The notes beneath the pieces were generated by a model. It was given only the letters and a program-made list of their open reading frames with translations. It had not been told where the DNA came from and ran no database searches. DNA of 64,000 nucleotides, taken from NCBI RefSeq assembly GCF_963678635.1, contig NC_087065.1, positions 47,122,381 to 47,186,380 on the forward strand, given 5' to 3'. Made by a program: the position numbers and the translations under genes. Below are positions 1 through 11,153 of the stretch, piece by piece (the first letter of the stretch is position 1; every line of letters starts with the position of its first letter). This DNA is from Symsagittifera roscoffensis. Lineage: Eukaryota > Xenacoelomorpha > Acoela > Convolutidae.

Positions 1-3000
1 TCGAACAATGGTTTTGAGGTTTTCAGACGAAAAAAAACTGAAATTTTTTGTATTTTTTAAAAAGGGGCAAAAGATCGAATGATAAATTTCAACTTCAATT
101 CTGTGGGCGTAAGTATGTTACTGTGGGTGTAAACCTGGTACTTTTACAAAGAGCTCTGATGTATTATTACTCTTTTCTGGCCCAGTGGTGTTTCTTTCTT
201 CGACATAATTAAACATTCATTAGTCATAAGGAACTGGAGTAAGACTTTATCAGAGAAAGTAATAATTTTGTAGTTGAATTTTGAATTAACAGAAGCTTAA
301 TATTTAGCTGAACGAATTTCCACTCAAGGGTGGGAATTTTTGCAGTTTCTGTTGACTGAGCGATACACGTAAAAAAAAATAGCAGTGGTGGGGACACTTT
401 CCTTTTTGCGGCTAAAGTTTTAGTGGGGCCAAGGAGCAATTTTCCTTTAAACGCTAGATCCGACCTCCGCAACATTAGGCCGTTCTGGAGCGTTACTGTG
501 TGGTCCGATGGTCCGAAGAGTCAATTAATTTTTCTTTGACCAGATTTAAATATGATTTCCAATTTTTTAAGTTAGTAGTCCTTCTGTAAAAACACCTCCA
601 AGGCAATTTTTTTGGGGGATTTGTGGATTTATTTTGGTCCTATACGGTGGGTGGTGTAGTTAATGGAAGGTTGTCCGCTGACTCCAGCCTATGGTTTGTG
701 CCTTCTTCAGTACATTAGTACATCTATCTTCTGCTCCATCGTATAATTCCCAATTTCTGGCCGGTTAGTCCAAAATGATTGATTTCTCTCTATCGGTACG
801 TTTGTCAATGGAAATCAGCTTTTTGCATCTAGTGTTAGCAGTTCAATATATGTGTTTTTTGATGTTAGTGCACTCTGTTGAAGTTCGTTTTGTGATTCTC
901 AGGTTTCAAAAAAAATTTTCTCAAATAAAAATTCCCAATTGGCTACATGGCTAATAAACTAGGTTCAACAGTATATAAAACTTTTTCCACAAGTCCGTTT
1001 GATCTATGATCTCCCACTGATCAAAAAACGTGTTCGATTTTGATTTTTTCCAAAAATCATTGAAAAACAAAAGATAAAATTTATGACCCATGGTCAATTC
1101 TTATTTTTCTAGGAATCAATGAAGTTGACAATAATCGTCTGAAAATGAGATAACAGAAAATGAAGATAATTTGTTCACCACATTGGGGGAAGGGAATTTG
1201 GTAGGGCCTTTGATGCATAAAAGAACGTAAGTCTTCGATCTCTAGAAAGGGTCTAATGGTCCTGCGAAACCAAGAACTGATTCATCGTCCTCGAAGGTTG
1301 CATTTGAAAGTTTAGCCATGTGTTCCAATCCCAACAATACTTAAAGGTTCTTAATGGCCTTCAGGTTTTGATTACGAGACTTTCCTTGATGATATATCTC
1401 CTCATATATGTGCGGTCATCTCCCGATATAATTCACGCCAAAGTGGCCGGAGTCTGTCTCATGGAGCATTGAGGTAAAAGCTCTCAGAATGGCAGCGGGC
1501 AAAACCAGTTCGTTGTCCAGGAAGAGAAGTTCGTCTTTCACGTGTGCGTCTTTTCATATTTCATAATGTAGGCTGTGTGAATTCCCAGTTGATGGCGGTT
1601 TTTGCTAATTAAATGAAATCCCAGATGATTTTGACGTCCTTGTTCAAAAATTGAAGCAATTTTTTTGAACAATGGTTTTTGGGCATCAGAAGTGACGAAA
1701 AAATTTGAAATTACCGTGTACTTTTTTTAAAAGGGTCAAATGATCAAATGATAAATTTCATCTTTAAACTTATGGGCGATAACATGTTACTCTAGTGATT
1801 TTACAAAGAGCTCTGATGTATTACTACTTTTTTCAGGCCCAGTGGTGTTTCTTTCATCGACGTAATTAAACATTCAATTGTCATAATGAACTAGAGTAAG
1901 ACTTTATCAGAGAAAGTATTGATTTTCTAGTTGAATTTTGAATTAACAAGAGCTTAAATTTAGCTAAATAATTCTCCTCTCAAGGGTGGGAGTTATTGCA
2001 AAATTTTATCAAGGCCTTTGATGCATACAAGAACGTAATTCTCCGATCCCTAGAAAGGGTCTAAAGGTCCTGCGAAACCAAGACCTGATTCATCGTCCTC
2101 GAAGGTTCCATTTGAAAGTTTAGTCATGTGCTCCAATCCCAACAGTACTGTAAGGTTCTTAACGGCTTTCAGGTATTGATTGCAAGACTTTCCTTGATGA
2201 TATATCTCACGATATATGTGCGGTCACCAGATATACTCAGCCAAAAAATTTCAGGTCAAAATGGCCGGAGTCTAACTACTGAAGCATTGAGTTGAAAGCA
2301 CTCAGAATGGCAGCGGGCAAGACCAGTTTGTTGTCCAGAAATAGAAGTTAGTCTTTCACGTATACGTCTTTTTCGTATTTCTTCAGGGCTCCGCTTCTGC
2401 TGGTTAATTGAAGTCCCAGATAATTTTGTCGTCCTTGTTAATAAATTGAAGCAATTTTCTTGAACAATTTTTTTTCGGGCATCAGAGGTGACAAAAAAAA
2501 CTAAAATTACTTTTTTAAGTGGGTCGAATGATCAAATGATAAATTTCATCTTTAAACTTGGGGGCAAGAATATGTTACTCTGGAACTTTTTTAAAGAGCT
2601 CTGATGTATTATTACTTTTTTCTGGCCCAGTGGTGTTTCTTTCTTCGACGTAATTAAACATTCATTTGTCATAAGGAACTGGAGTAAGACTTTATCAGAG
2701 AAAGTAATAATTTTGTAGTTGAATTTTGAATTAACAGAAGCTTAATATTTAGCTGAACGAATTTCCTCTCAAGGGTGGGAGTTATTGCAAAATTTTATCG
2801 ACTGAGCGATACAGGTAAAATTACTAGCAGTGGTGGGACACTTTCTTTTTTCCGGCTAAAGTTTTAGTGAGGCCAAAGGGCAATTTTCCTCGACCAAATT
2901 AAAATATGATTTCCATTTTTTTTCAGTTAGTAGTCCTTTTGTAAAAAATACCTCCAGGGCAAATTTTTTGGGGGATTTGCGGATTTATTTTGGTCCTGTA

Positions 3001-4390
3001 AGGTGGGTGGTGTAGTTAACGGAAGGTTGTCCGCTGACTCCAGCCTATGGTCTGTGCCTGCTTCAGTACATCAGTACATCTATCTTCTGCTCCATCGTAT
3101 ACTTCCCATTTTCTAGCCTTTTGGTCCAAAATGATTGATTTCTCTCTATCTGTACGTGTGTCAAAGGAATTCAGGTTTTTGCATCTTGTGTTAGCAGTTC
3201 ATTTTGGGTGTTTTTTGATGTTAGTGCCTTCTATTGTAGGTTGTTTTGTGATTCTTACGTTTCAAAATAATTTTCTCAATTAAAAATTTTCAAGTTGGTT
3301 TTGAGTACTCGAGCTACATGGCTAATAAACTAGGTTCAACAGTATATAAAACACTTTCGACAAGTCCGTTTGATCTATGATCTCCCACTGATCAATAAAC
3401 GTGTTCGATTTTGATTTTTTCCAAAAGTCTTTTATAAACGTGATATAAAGCTTATGACTCATGGTCGACTCTTATTTTTCTAAGAATCCATGAAGTTGAC
3501 AATAATCGTTTGAAATTGAGATAACAGAAAATGAAGATAAGTTGTTCACCACATTGGGGGAAGGGAATTTGGTAAGACCCTTGATGCATAAAAGAACGTA
3601 ATTCTTCGTTTCCCAGAAAGGGTCCAATGGTCCTGGGAAATCAAGACCTAATTCCTCTCCCTCGAACGATACACTTGAAGTTTAGCAGTGTGTTCCGACC
3701 CCAACAGTACTTAAAGGTTCTTAACGGCTTTCAGGTATTGGTTGCGAGATTTTCCTTGATGATATATCTCGCGATATATGAGCGGTCACCAGATTTACTC
3801 AGCCAAAAATTTCACGCCAAAGTGGCCGGAGTCTGTCTCATGGAGCATTGAGGTAAAAGCTCTCAGAATGGCAGCGGGCAAAACCAGTTCGTTGTCCAGG
3901 AAGAGAAGTTCGTCTTTCACACGTACGTCTTTTCGTATTTCATAATATAGGCTCCGTGAACTCCCAGTGGATTACCGCTTTTGCTAGTTAAAAGAAGTCC
4001 CAGACGATTTTGTTGTTCTTGTTCTTAAATTGAAGCTTTTTTTGGCGACAAAAAAAACTGAAATTACCTTGTGATCTTCTGAAAACGGTCAAAGGATCAA
4101 ATGATAAAATTCATCTTTAGTTTTGTGGGCGTTAATATGTTACTCTGGTACTTTCACAAAGAGCTCTGATGTATTATTACTTTTTTCAGGCCCAGTGGTG
4201 TTTCTTTCTTAAACATTCATTTGTCATAATGAACTGGCGTAAGATTTTATCAAAGGAAGTAATGACTTTGTAGTTGAATTTTAAATAACCAAGAACTAAA
4301 CAATTAGCTGAACAAATTTCCACTCAAGGGTAAGAGTTATTGAAAACTTTTATCGACTGAGCGATACGCGTAAAAATAATAGCAACAATA
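1..4390. repeat. Tandem array of an approximately 1.6-kb non-coding unit, about 3.5 copies
   Basis: Four blocks start near 1, 1665, 2460 and 4030. They share diverged but clearly alignable sequence, for example the stretch around 150-290 recurs at 1805-1950, 2590-2740 and 4160-4290. The part around 1195-1500 recurs at 2005-2340 and 3560-3900. Copy 1 and copy 3 are near full length. Copy 2 (1665-2459) lacks roughly 0.8 kb of the middle, and copy 4 stops near 4390. No convincing protein is encoded; the short open frames are not conserved between copies. I infer an old satellite-like tandem duplication. It could also be the interior of an unrecognised non-autonomous element. Confidence 0.8.
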
Positions 4391-4639
4391 TGTCTGAGAT
4401 TAAATGAAGCTAAGGAAATTGTTGTAAAACCTCAACCAATCAGATTGCCTAACTTTTCCGCTCCCTTCGGGATAATATTTTTTACATTTCATTTTACAGC
4501 GACCGATGTTCTATCTACAAAATTAGTTTTTACAATTTTAATATGAATTCTGTTGAATAAAAAGTCATGAATTTTGTCTGCTGAAACCACGATAATTTCT
4601 TCGTCATAGTTTGAGGGGGGTACGGCTTGTACAGTTAAA

Positions 4640-5853
4640 GTACCCTTAAAGCCCGTATCTTTCCCTTATATAGGTGAAACTTCTTCACTATTGTGCTTTT
4701 TCTTGTTGCTAGCATTTGTCTGACAGTAAAGCCTTACGATCTGTAACAATTTCAAAATCTAAGCCATAGAGGTAGTTCCTAAAGTATTCAGAGGCCTACA
4801 CTACTCCTAAGAATTCTTGCTCATTCGTGGAATCTTTCAATTCGTGACCATTTGAAAATCTTGAAACGAAAGCGATTAGTTTTCCACCCTCTTGATATTG
4901 TTCTAGATTAGCGCCCAATCCATTGTGTGAGGCGTCCGTTTTCAATCTTGATTTTTCGTTAAAATCAAAGTTGCTTTTTTCTGAAAGGTAGACAGTTTTC
5001 AACTCCCGCTTTTGAAAACTGATTGAGTTGCTGCTATCCTATTAGAACAAGATTATTTAATGAAAAAAGTTAGTAATGGTAAGCCCATTGTTGAAAAGGT
5101 TGGGACGAGTTTGACATATTGTTTTATCGAGCAGAAATTTTGGATATGCTTTTCGGGAATGGGATATTTTTTATTGCGGCATCTTTACCAACCAAGGGTC
5201 GTATCACGGCTTCTGAAAGTTTTAAGCCCAACCAGTCTAAATCGTTTTGAAAAATTGCAAAGTTTCCCATTTCACCGCCATGTTGTTTTTGTCGAGAAAT
5301 CTCAGTATTCTATGAAAAACTGATCTGTGTTCCTCTAGAATTCCATTTGAAGCTGTAAGTATATCGTCTCTGTAACAATTAGTAATTAAGTTATTCCCTT
5401 TAAAAGTGAGTTCGTAGCTCTTTGAAGCTTTTTGGGCATGTCACCCAACTGTGAAATCCGTTTAAAAATCCGTACGTGCCTGTGGTGCATCCGCCAACGA
5501 TGTCAAAGTAACACTGATTGGTAGTTCTGTCGCTTAATTTAAAATGATTGTACACTTTTCAGTTCTAAAATACTGAACCAAACTTACCCGACGGCTTTTC
5601 TCGGCAGTTGTTTCTCTTATTATCTCTTAGGTCGAGTCATTTCGGCATCTGATATTTGTTTTTAAAAATAGGGTCTTTTAGCAAATTAGAATAAAACGTC
5701 ATTTTACTCAAGCCGTCTTTTTTTTCTAGTGATCGCAATTGGACTAATAAAACAATCGTTTCTGCATTTTAAATATTTCTCACTGTGCCATTCGGTCTCC
5801 TTTCTTTTACAGTTTTTTTCATTTGCACCTGATAGTAAATCTAAAGGAACACT
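4640..5853 (-). pseudogene. Ty3/Gypsy pol fragment: reverse transcriptase plus RNase H, decayed
   Basis: The minus strand reads as pol with many frame breaks. From about 5853 to 5620 is the RT N-terminal part, including the block FISPIAIT that precedes the RT finger region and is also present in the neighbouring element as FVSPIVIT. Around 5400-5230 the thumb region follows (EEHRSVFHRIL). From about 5002 to 4640 is RNase H, with TDASHNGLGA (catalytic Asp), AFVSRFSN, TNEQEFL and FRNYLYG. Protease and integrase are absent from this fragment. It is a distinct, more diverged copy than the element at 5944-10474. It is clearly non-functional. Confidence 0.75.
4796..5002 (-). pseudogene. RNase H domain remnant of Ty3/Gypsy pol
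   Basis: A 68-codon open stretch carries the N-terminal half of an LTR-retrotransposon RNase H: TDASHNGLGANL is the first catalytic Asp strand, followed by KLIAFVSRFSN and STNEQEFLGVV, which holds the conserved Glu-containing helix. The next helix, SEYFRNYLYGLDF, continues past the stop down to about 4700. RNase H removes the RNA strand of the hybrid during reverse transcription. The longer 5.9-10.5 kb element lacks this domain core. Confidence 0.7.
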
Positions 5854-5943
5854 TCTTCTCTTAGCTTGTACATGTTTAACCGGAGAAAAAAATTGCGTAC
5901 TTTCTTGATTGTTAGGTACTTTACTGATTCTTTTAAATAGATC

Positions 5944-6640
5944 TTAGTAGTTCTTGAAAAAATGATCTGGTAAAAAGGATAGGTTATTTGACTTATTTTC
6001 TACCGGTGGTTGACTGGCTGAAGAGATCGGCTGCGGAAAAAAAGGCGTTTCTGTGGTTGTTATTGTCGAGCTCGACACAATCCTCTGGCTAGAACCAACT
6101 TCCAACTTGTTTAGTGCACCCACTGCGGGTGTCTTTGTTATTCGGAGCGGCTCATATTCTGAATCAGAATCCGATTCATTGTCGTCGTCCCAGTTCTGCA
6201 ACCTCCCTCGCGTTTATGCCCGTACATTTTTTGTTCCCCTTTCTTACTGCCTTCTTCTGCTGTACCCATCTTTCAACGTCGATCATTGTCGGAGGCTTGG
6301 AGAGAAACTTTTTTGGCGATTCCGGTGGCGGTTTACTGACTTTTTCTGCGACTCCACTTTTTCTAAGAAGAGACACATTTTCTAGTGTTGACGTGTGTTT
6401 AGATTCTTTAATCTTTTTTTGTTTTAAGAGTTTTTACCTTCGGTTGCGGTCTATTATCCGTTGCCACAAAAGTTCCATCCGTTTGCTGGGAGGTCTAGGC
6501 GTCCGATTTTCCGACTACAGCTTCTGCATGCCGTCGGAGTTACCGTGTTTCTTCCTTTCACTCGGCGCCAGACCATTATCAGCAATGGCCACCAATTGAT
6601 CCTCAGCGAGTTGTCTCGGATGATTGATATGCTCAACATC
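5944..6640 (-). pseudogene. Ty3/Gypsy integrase C-terminal tail, native 3' part of the left element
   Basis: Downstream of the integrase core the minus strand continues with a basic, low-complexity tail. It includes HPRQLAEDQLVAIADNGLAP and then SERKKHGNSDGMQ around 6640-6500. Around 6376-6180 comes KPPTMIDVERWVQQKKAV, and around 6200-5944 an acidic stretch NWDDDNESDSDSEYEP. Stops and frame changes separate these blocks. This stretch lies immediately left of the 7.38-kb duplication boundary and is absent from the second copy. It therefore marks the native end of the pol gene. Function of the tail in integration is family knowledge, not seen here. Confidence 0.5.
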
Positions 6641-6676
6641 GTACTGAGCATCTGACCTCTCGACCCATTTGGTCGC

Positions 6677-6865
6677 TTATGGATGAGGTAGGATACTCGA
6701 GCCCGGGTCACTAGAATCTAAACATGCAGACTTTTGTCTCAACACTTTCTCCCAAATGAGGTTTTGTAGCGACGGTTTTTTCGTAAGATTTCGGAGAACT
6801 GTATTTGCCTCCCAGCCATGAGATGCTTCGAATGGCGTTATTTTGAGTGTATCATCTAAGGTCAC
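6677..6865 (-). pseudogene. Integrase C-terminal region, left copy
   Basis: A 62-codon open stretch carries TLDDTLKITPFEASHGWEAN, matching the block that follows the catalytic Glu helix in Ty3/Gypsy integrases (typically TPFE with H/Y-G). It ends at a stop 15 residues after DSSDPG. It sits immediately downstream of the integrase core at 6923-7192, in another frame. Confidence 0.7.
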
Positions 6866-6922
6866 TAAGCGCGCGTTCTACCATAGACTCAAGATTTCCA
6901 TGATATTTTTCTTTCGCATAGG

Positions 6923-7192
6923 TTAAATAAAGTTTGTCAGACTACCAATTGTACGTTCCACGCACCCGGTGGCTCGATGATCATTCACAGGAGAGTAGAG
7001 AGTTTCTATTCCCTCGGAATTACAAAAAAAGTTTACCGCCTTTGACGCAAAACTAGAACCTTGATCCATAAAATTTTTCCTAGGCACTCTGTGATGAGAT
7101 TTATAGTGTTTCATAAGTTTTAGAACTTTATCACTCCTATTTTTTCCGCAAATCATTGCCAATGGCGACCAAGAAAAACGGTCGACTGCCAC
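6923..7192 (-). pseudogene. Integrase catalytic core, left copy
   Basis: An 89-codon open stretch matching the rve integrase fold. VDRFSWSPLA contains the first catalytic Asp. MDQGSSFASKAV contains the second, in the usual D-x-G-x-x-F block. DHRATGCVERTIGSL ends with the catalytic Glu. Integrase joins the retroelement cDNA to host DNA in the nucleus. The zinc-binding half is at 7277-7864 and is separated by a stop and frame change, so the protein could not be made intact. Confidence 0.85.
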
Positions 7193-7276
7193 AAGAACAT
7201 TTTTTTCATACTCGTTTAAACACTTAATCAGGCCCCAGAAGTCTAATTGAAGGCATTCGTTTGGCTCCCTAGGTTA

Positions 7277-7864
7277 CTAAATCTTCCCAATGTCTTCTTT
7301 GGTGCACATTAGTTTAAGGATTTTACCTGCTTCAGGGCATTCCTTGCACTCATCGGCGGCAGCCACCAAACTCCGATGGATGCAAGGTAACCACACGTCG
7401 GTCGCCGCATCAAACATATTCGCCCGGCCATGTTGGAAACAGTGAATGCGGTTGACCACTGCTTTCCGTAGAGGGATCGGGATGACAAGGCGTTCGTCAA
7501 CCCAGAAACAATTCTCGCGAACATGAAAACTGTCGGTTACTTGTCTTAAATACGCACCCATTGCGCGGATCTTTCTCTCGACTTCTTGGTCCTTGGCCTC
7601 TACTAATTCTTCGACTACTCGCATTTGAGGGTCTCCCTTGTAATTGGCTTCCACTAACTTCAAGTTAAACAGTTCAGGCATAGCGTCACTCTTCCTGAGA
7701 CGATTTTCTAATCGCGTGGTATCACTGACATAACAACGTTTGCCGGGTACGCCGACGGAAACAACTCCCTTCCCCGACGCCGATGGAATAGAAATAACCG
7801 TGTTGCAATTAACATCTCTGACCCCTATCGTCACCGCCTCTAATCTCGCATCCACCACTTCCAC
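7277..7864 (-). pseudogene. Integrase zinc-binding (H2C2) domain and linker, left copy
   Basis: This 195-codon open stretch is the longest pol piece. The C-terminal third reads ENCFWVDERLVIPIPLRKAV, then HCFQHGRANMFDAATDVWLP, then DECKECPEAGK. That gives H-x3-H and C-x2-C, the H2C2 zinc site at the N-terminus of Ty3/Gypsy and retroviral integrases. The first 100 residues are the RNase H-integrase linker and are not recognisable. The copy at 14652-15239 differs by a single residue (a Ser/Asn change before FHVREN). Confidence 0.85.
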
Positions 7865-8152
7865 CTCACTGCTGCTGCCGCTGGTATTTTCTGAGTATCG
7901 TAACAGAAGTTAAATTGTTTTTTGTTTTTAATTATGCTCGTCATTTGGAAATTTTTGTTTGGAAATTGAAGAATAGAATTAAAATTAGACTCACGCAAAT
8001 GACTATTTTCGCTCTTTTGCGGTCGCTGCTATCAATTATGCACACAGCTACATTCTGATTGGTTGTTGAACGATCACATTATTTTCCACCCTCATCTGGT
8101 GGAAGTTTGCGGTGGACTTACTGTTTGCCTCTCCAGTGACTTTCTGCACTTG

Positions 8153-8335
8153 TTAACCGAGAGAATTGTTAATCGTTCTCAATTTTCCTACCGTGAACGT
8201 ATTATCATGAAGGCTCACCCGCGATGCCTCCTCCACCGGATGCCGTGATAAATAATTGGCCAGTCCGATTTTGGCCCCGGGCATGTGTTCAATTTTAAAA
8301 TCAAATGGAATATTTCTATCAATCCAACGCAATCT
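8153..8335 (-). pseudogene. RNase H C-terminal remnant fused to RT by deletion, left copy
   Basis: The minus strand reads RLRWIDRNIPFDFKIEHMPG and then AKIGLANYLSRHPVEEAS before a stop at 8153. This is the final part of a Ty3/Gypsy RNase H (the I-x-H-x-P-G-x-x-N/M-x-x-A-D/N block). The preceding RT thumb, connection and RNase H core are missing: RT sequence ending near FTRK runs straight into RLRWIDR. Both tandem copies share the junction. Confidence 0.75.
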
Positions 8336-8920
8336 TTTCTTGTAAATTTACATCTTTCCAACTTAAGTGCCATATTTTCTTTGTCAACTTTCCTCGAAAT
8401 TCTCCACTAAGTCAATGTGTTCAGTTTTGGAAACTTTTGACATAACTAGAATGTCGTCGATAAAATCGCTTCCATGACCTGTTGAAATTCCGCCGGCATA
8501 GTTGTTAAACCTTAAAATCCCATTTTAAACCGGAAAGTTCCTGTAAAGCGACCTCCTCCTAATGAAAAATTGCAGTGTAGGCTAGTACTTTTATTCAAAG
8601 GTAATTGTTCGTATGTGGTCATCAGATCCATTGTTGTAAGAAAACATCCCACAATATCGTCACACAATATCCATCAGCTCATCGATATTCGGCAATTGAT
8701 ATTTATTTTTATGAACTTGCTTATTCAATTCTCTTGACTCTAAGACAAGTTTTACCGACCCATCCTTTTTAATGGTAATGACGATTGGGGAGACGAAGTA
8801 TTTATCTGAACATTCTTCTAACTTTTGAATGTTCCCTTGTGCCAGTAGTTTATCACTCTTCTTATCTACTTTCTCTTGCAGTGTATTGGGCACTCTTCTG
8901 CCCTTTTGTTGAATCGACAT
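8335..8920 (-). pseudogene. Reverse transcriptase domain, left copy
   Basis: The first 86 codons (8920-8660) are open and hold the RT fingers: FVSPIVITIKKDGSVKLVLE, SRELNKQVHKNKYQLPNIDE. After a stop, TMDLMTTYEQLPL supplies the first catalytic Asp block (usually D-L-x-S-G-Y). TTMPAEFQQVM matches the PA-x-FQ block. FIDDILVMSK supplies the Y/F-x-DD catalytic pair in a shifted frame. The copy in the right unit is at 15710-16295. Confidence 0.85.
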
Positions 8921-9256
8921 TAGGTTCTTGAAGAACTCTGCTTGAACTTTATGCTACGGATGCGCCCTTACCCTGTGAAAAAGGTAATAGAATTGCTTAC
9001 TGAAATGATTTTGCCAATCGGCGAGATCTTCTCCTCGCTCAGCGGCATCAACTTGCGTCTAAATATTGTGCACACCTTACTTCGCTGGCGTTTGGCCCAA
9101 CATCAATTTCAGCTCCGGCATCAAATCCCGGCCAATTATGGATGGTCGGCAGCCTCCGATCACATTGCTGGCCGCTCGCGTGATCCATCCGTTGGATTGG
9201 AGTGTAAGGACCATCTTCCCCATAAATTTCAGCGGATTACTCCCATAATCACGGAA

Positions 9257-9829
9257 CTAGTCATACTTTGGATCTAACTGATGCAGCTGCACAGTACGTG
9301 CCCCTAAGGTACGTTTTAATTCTCCTAAAGTAAAAATAGAAACTGGTGATCCGCTATCGATCCACGCTTGGGTCGAATAATCGTTGATTTTTAGCGCCAG
9401 TTTCGCCCCCGAGATTTTCAATTCCTCCTCCTGTTTTCGCCTAACTGACATGATAACGTAATCGGCTGAGCTGTCTGAATCCCACCCATGTGCTACCGCA
9501 TTTGAGTCGGTTACCCATCCGACGGAACTTTCATAGTTCGCCTCCGGATCGTTTTGAGTGAGCTCTCCCTTGGTGCCATCTTTGTGAATCAACCCCACGC
9601 GTCCCATTCCTACTACTCTGCGACCCCGGCACGTCCGTTCATAGTGTCCCGTTTTTCTACAAAAAATTACACAGGGCATTCCGTGCTGGACACTCAGCAA
9701 AATTTTACGGTGTAAAACAGCTCGGATCACAGTTAAAACACTTCCTGTCCGCTCCGCCGCCGCCACGATTAGTTGCTCTGCCAAACCCTCGGACGCCCTG
9801 TTGAAATGGTCGGCGATAGCCACCGCCAA
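9257..9829 (-). pseudogene. Zinc knuckle and aspartic protease of Ty3/Gypsy element, left copy
   Basis: 190 codons. Residues about 50-66 hold a CCHC-like knuckle, CVIFCRKTGHYERTC. The first spacing is C-x3-C instead of the usual C-x2-C, so the knuckle has one extra residue. Residues about 155-170 hold WIDSGSPVSIF, the D-S-G active site of a retropepsin. The stretch ends at a stop before RT. In living elements the knuckle binds genomic RNA and the protease matures Gag-Pol. Confidence 0.8.
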
Positions 9830-9959
9830 AGCATTTATTGGCTCCGTCGTAATCTACAGCGCCCCCGTCGGCGCCGCCACTAGTCCAACGCCGGAAACTT
9901 TATACGTCTTGGCGTATTTATCTCCCAGCTCCTATGTCAACAATTCAGTAGACCTCATG

Positions 9960-10474
9960 CGGCGTCTTGGTTGAGCGACAGAGTTCCGTTTGTGCCTCCT
10001 TATCGGAAATATTTAATATAAATACGTCGCGTAAAATCCGTTGCTCCAGAGTTTCCAGATCGCATCTGGCTGCTAATCCATTCAAAACCGAGTGAAACAT
10101 TTCCAGTGTCTCCCCCTTCCGTTGCTTTCGGGATAATAATTGAAATGTCTGGAACGCTTCGTTTCTTTCCTAAACACGCTTTCGAGTTCGTCTAATACTC
10201 GCCGGTACCGGGTAGCCACCAAATCCAGATGGGATTTTCGGTTGTGGAGTTCATCCTGGCCGCGCTCCCCCAGGCAAAGGTAGAGATTAGATGTTAGTGT
10301 TTGCTCCACCTCCAGGCGATTTTTTTCGCTCACTTCTGCTGGCAGATCTGCAATCTGCGCCTCAGTTAATTCCCGAGCGAAAAAAAATGCCGTCGTATTA
10401 ATCGAAAGCTTCGCCATTACCCCCAGGTAAAACGAGTAATCTAAAAGTCCCATGGCATTGGTGCTTCCGTGCAT
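9960..10474 (-). pseudogene. Gag-like protein of Ty3/Gypsy element, left copy
   Basis: A 130-codon open stretch (10474-10082) starts MHGSTNAMGLLDYSFYLGVM and is followed in another frame, down to about 9960, by SRKQRKGETLEMFHSVLN and RILRDVFILNISDKEAQTEL. This R-K-Q-x-x-G-E, then R-D-x-F-I-x-N-x-x-D-K-E pattern is typical of Ty3/Gypsy capsid regions. A frameshift near 10140 breaks it. A one-base difference in an A run near 10385 also distinguishes it from the right copy. Confidence 0.65.
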
Positions 10475-10690
10475 TTTCTAGGCCAAAATGCCGTAATTCC
10501 CAGTGATTTCCCGTCTCCGCGCCGTATACTGCTTGCTGCGCCATGAGAAAAACGCGAATCGATAAAATAAATTACTTAACAATAAGTCTCAAACTTATAC
10601 GGCAAGCTATCAGTACTTCAACTGTTTTAGATAAAGAGCACACAAAACTTCAGCTGACAGGTACTTAATCAATTGGCACCAAAATCTTGG

Positions 10691-10708
10691 ACAGCATCAG
10701 TGGCGCCA
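10691..10708 (-). other. Possible retrotransposon primer-binding site, left copy
   Basis: The minus strand reads TGGCGCCACTGATGCTGT, about 0.23 kb upstream of the gag start. TGG is expected at a tRNA 3'-CCA primer site, and TGGCGCC matches the first seven bases of lysine-primer sites; the rest does not. No LTR end was recognised beside it, so this is a weak call. Confidence 0.25.
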
Positions 10709-10920
10709 GAAATCAAACTCAATAAACAATATAAATAATCTAACTGAACTCAATAAATCATCCTATGAAATGTATATATATGACAAACCTTTAGTCCGAT
10801 GAATATCTGAATTTTGTTCTGTTTACAGACTCCGACATTTGGGACTTGTGTATTTGGCTAGTGTTGATTCAAATGTATGTAATTAGAGATTGCGGATTCC
10901 GCGTTAGTGCCATTTTTTAT

Positions 10921-11153
10921 TTATTTGTCAGTGAATTCCGCTACGAACTGTAATGAGGCAAAAGAAAAACGACTTTTTCGTGGGTTTCGCGCTTTTCTTC
11001 GTTGTCTTGAATTCCAAATTTTAGTTCTGACATTCGAAAAATTGACCAAAGTTTTTTGCCCGGGTTGATTTTTCCAGACATTACAAAAGTTGGCGGAGTT
11101 TTTTGATACCATTCGGTAGATAATGATAAGCCAAAGCTCAAAATTTTATTCAA
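10921..11153 (-). other. Possible coding remnant (basic, unrecognised), left unit
   Basis: Two overlapping minus-strand frames are open. One reads GKINPGKKLWSIFRMSELKF followed by a Lys/Glu-rich stretch. I recognise no family and no clear splice sites. The right unit has the same sequence at 18295-18527. It may be a worn exon or chance. Confidence 0.2.

Larger units (their letters stand above)
5944..10710 (-). mobile_element. Degenerate Ty3/Gypsy LTR retrotransposon, left copy
   Basis: Reading on the minus strand the order is gag (10474), zinc knuckle and protease (9829), RT (8920), a short RNase H C-terminal remnant (8335), integrase zinc domain (7864), integrase core (7192) and tail (to 5944). 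This is the Ty3/Gypsy order, with integrase after RNase H. All parts carry stops or frameshifts, and most of the RT thumb and RNase H is deleted. I could not define LTRs. A TGGCGCC-starting 18-mer near 10708 could be a primer-binding site. The element is surely inactive. Confidence 0.85.
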
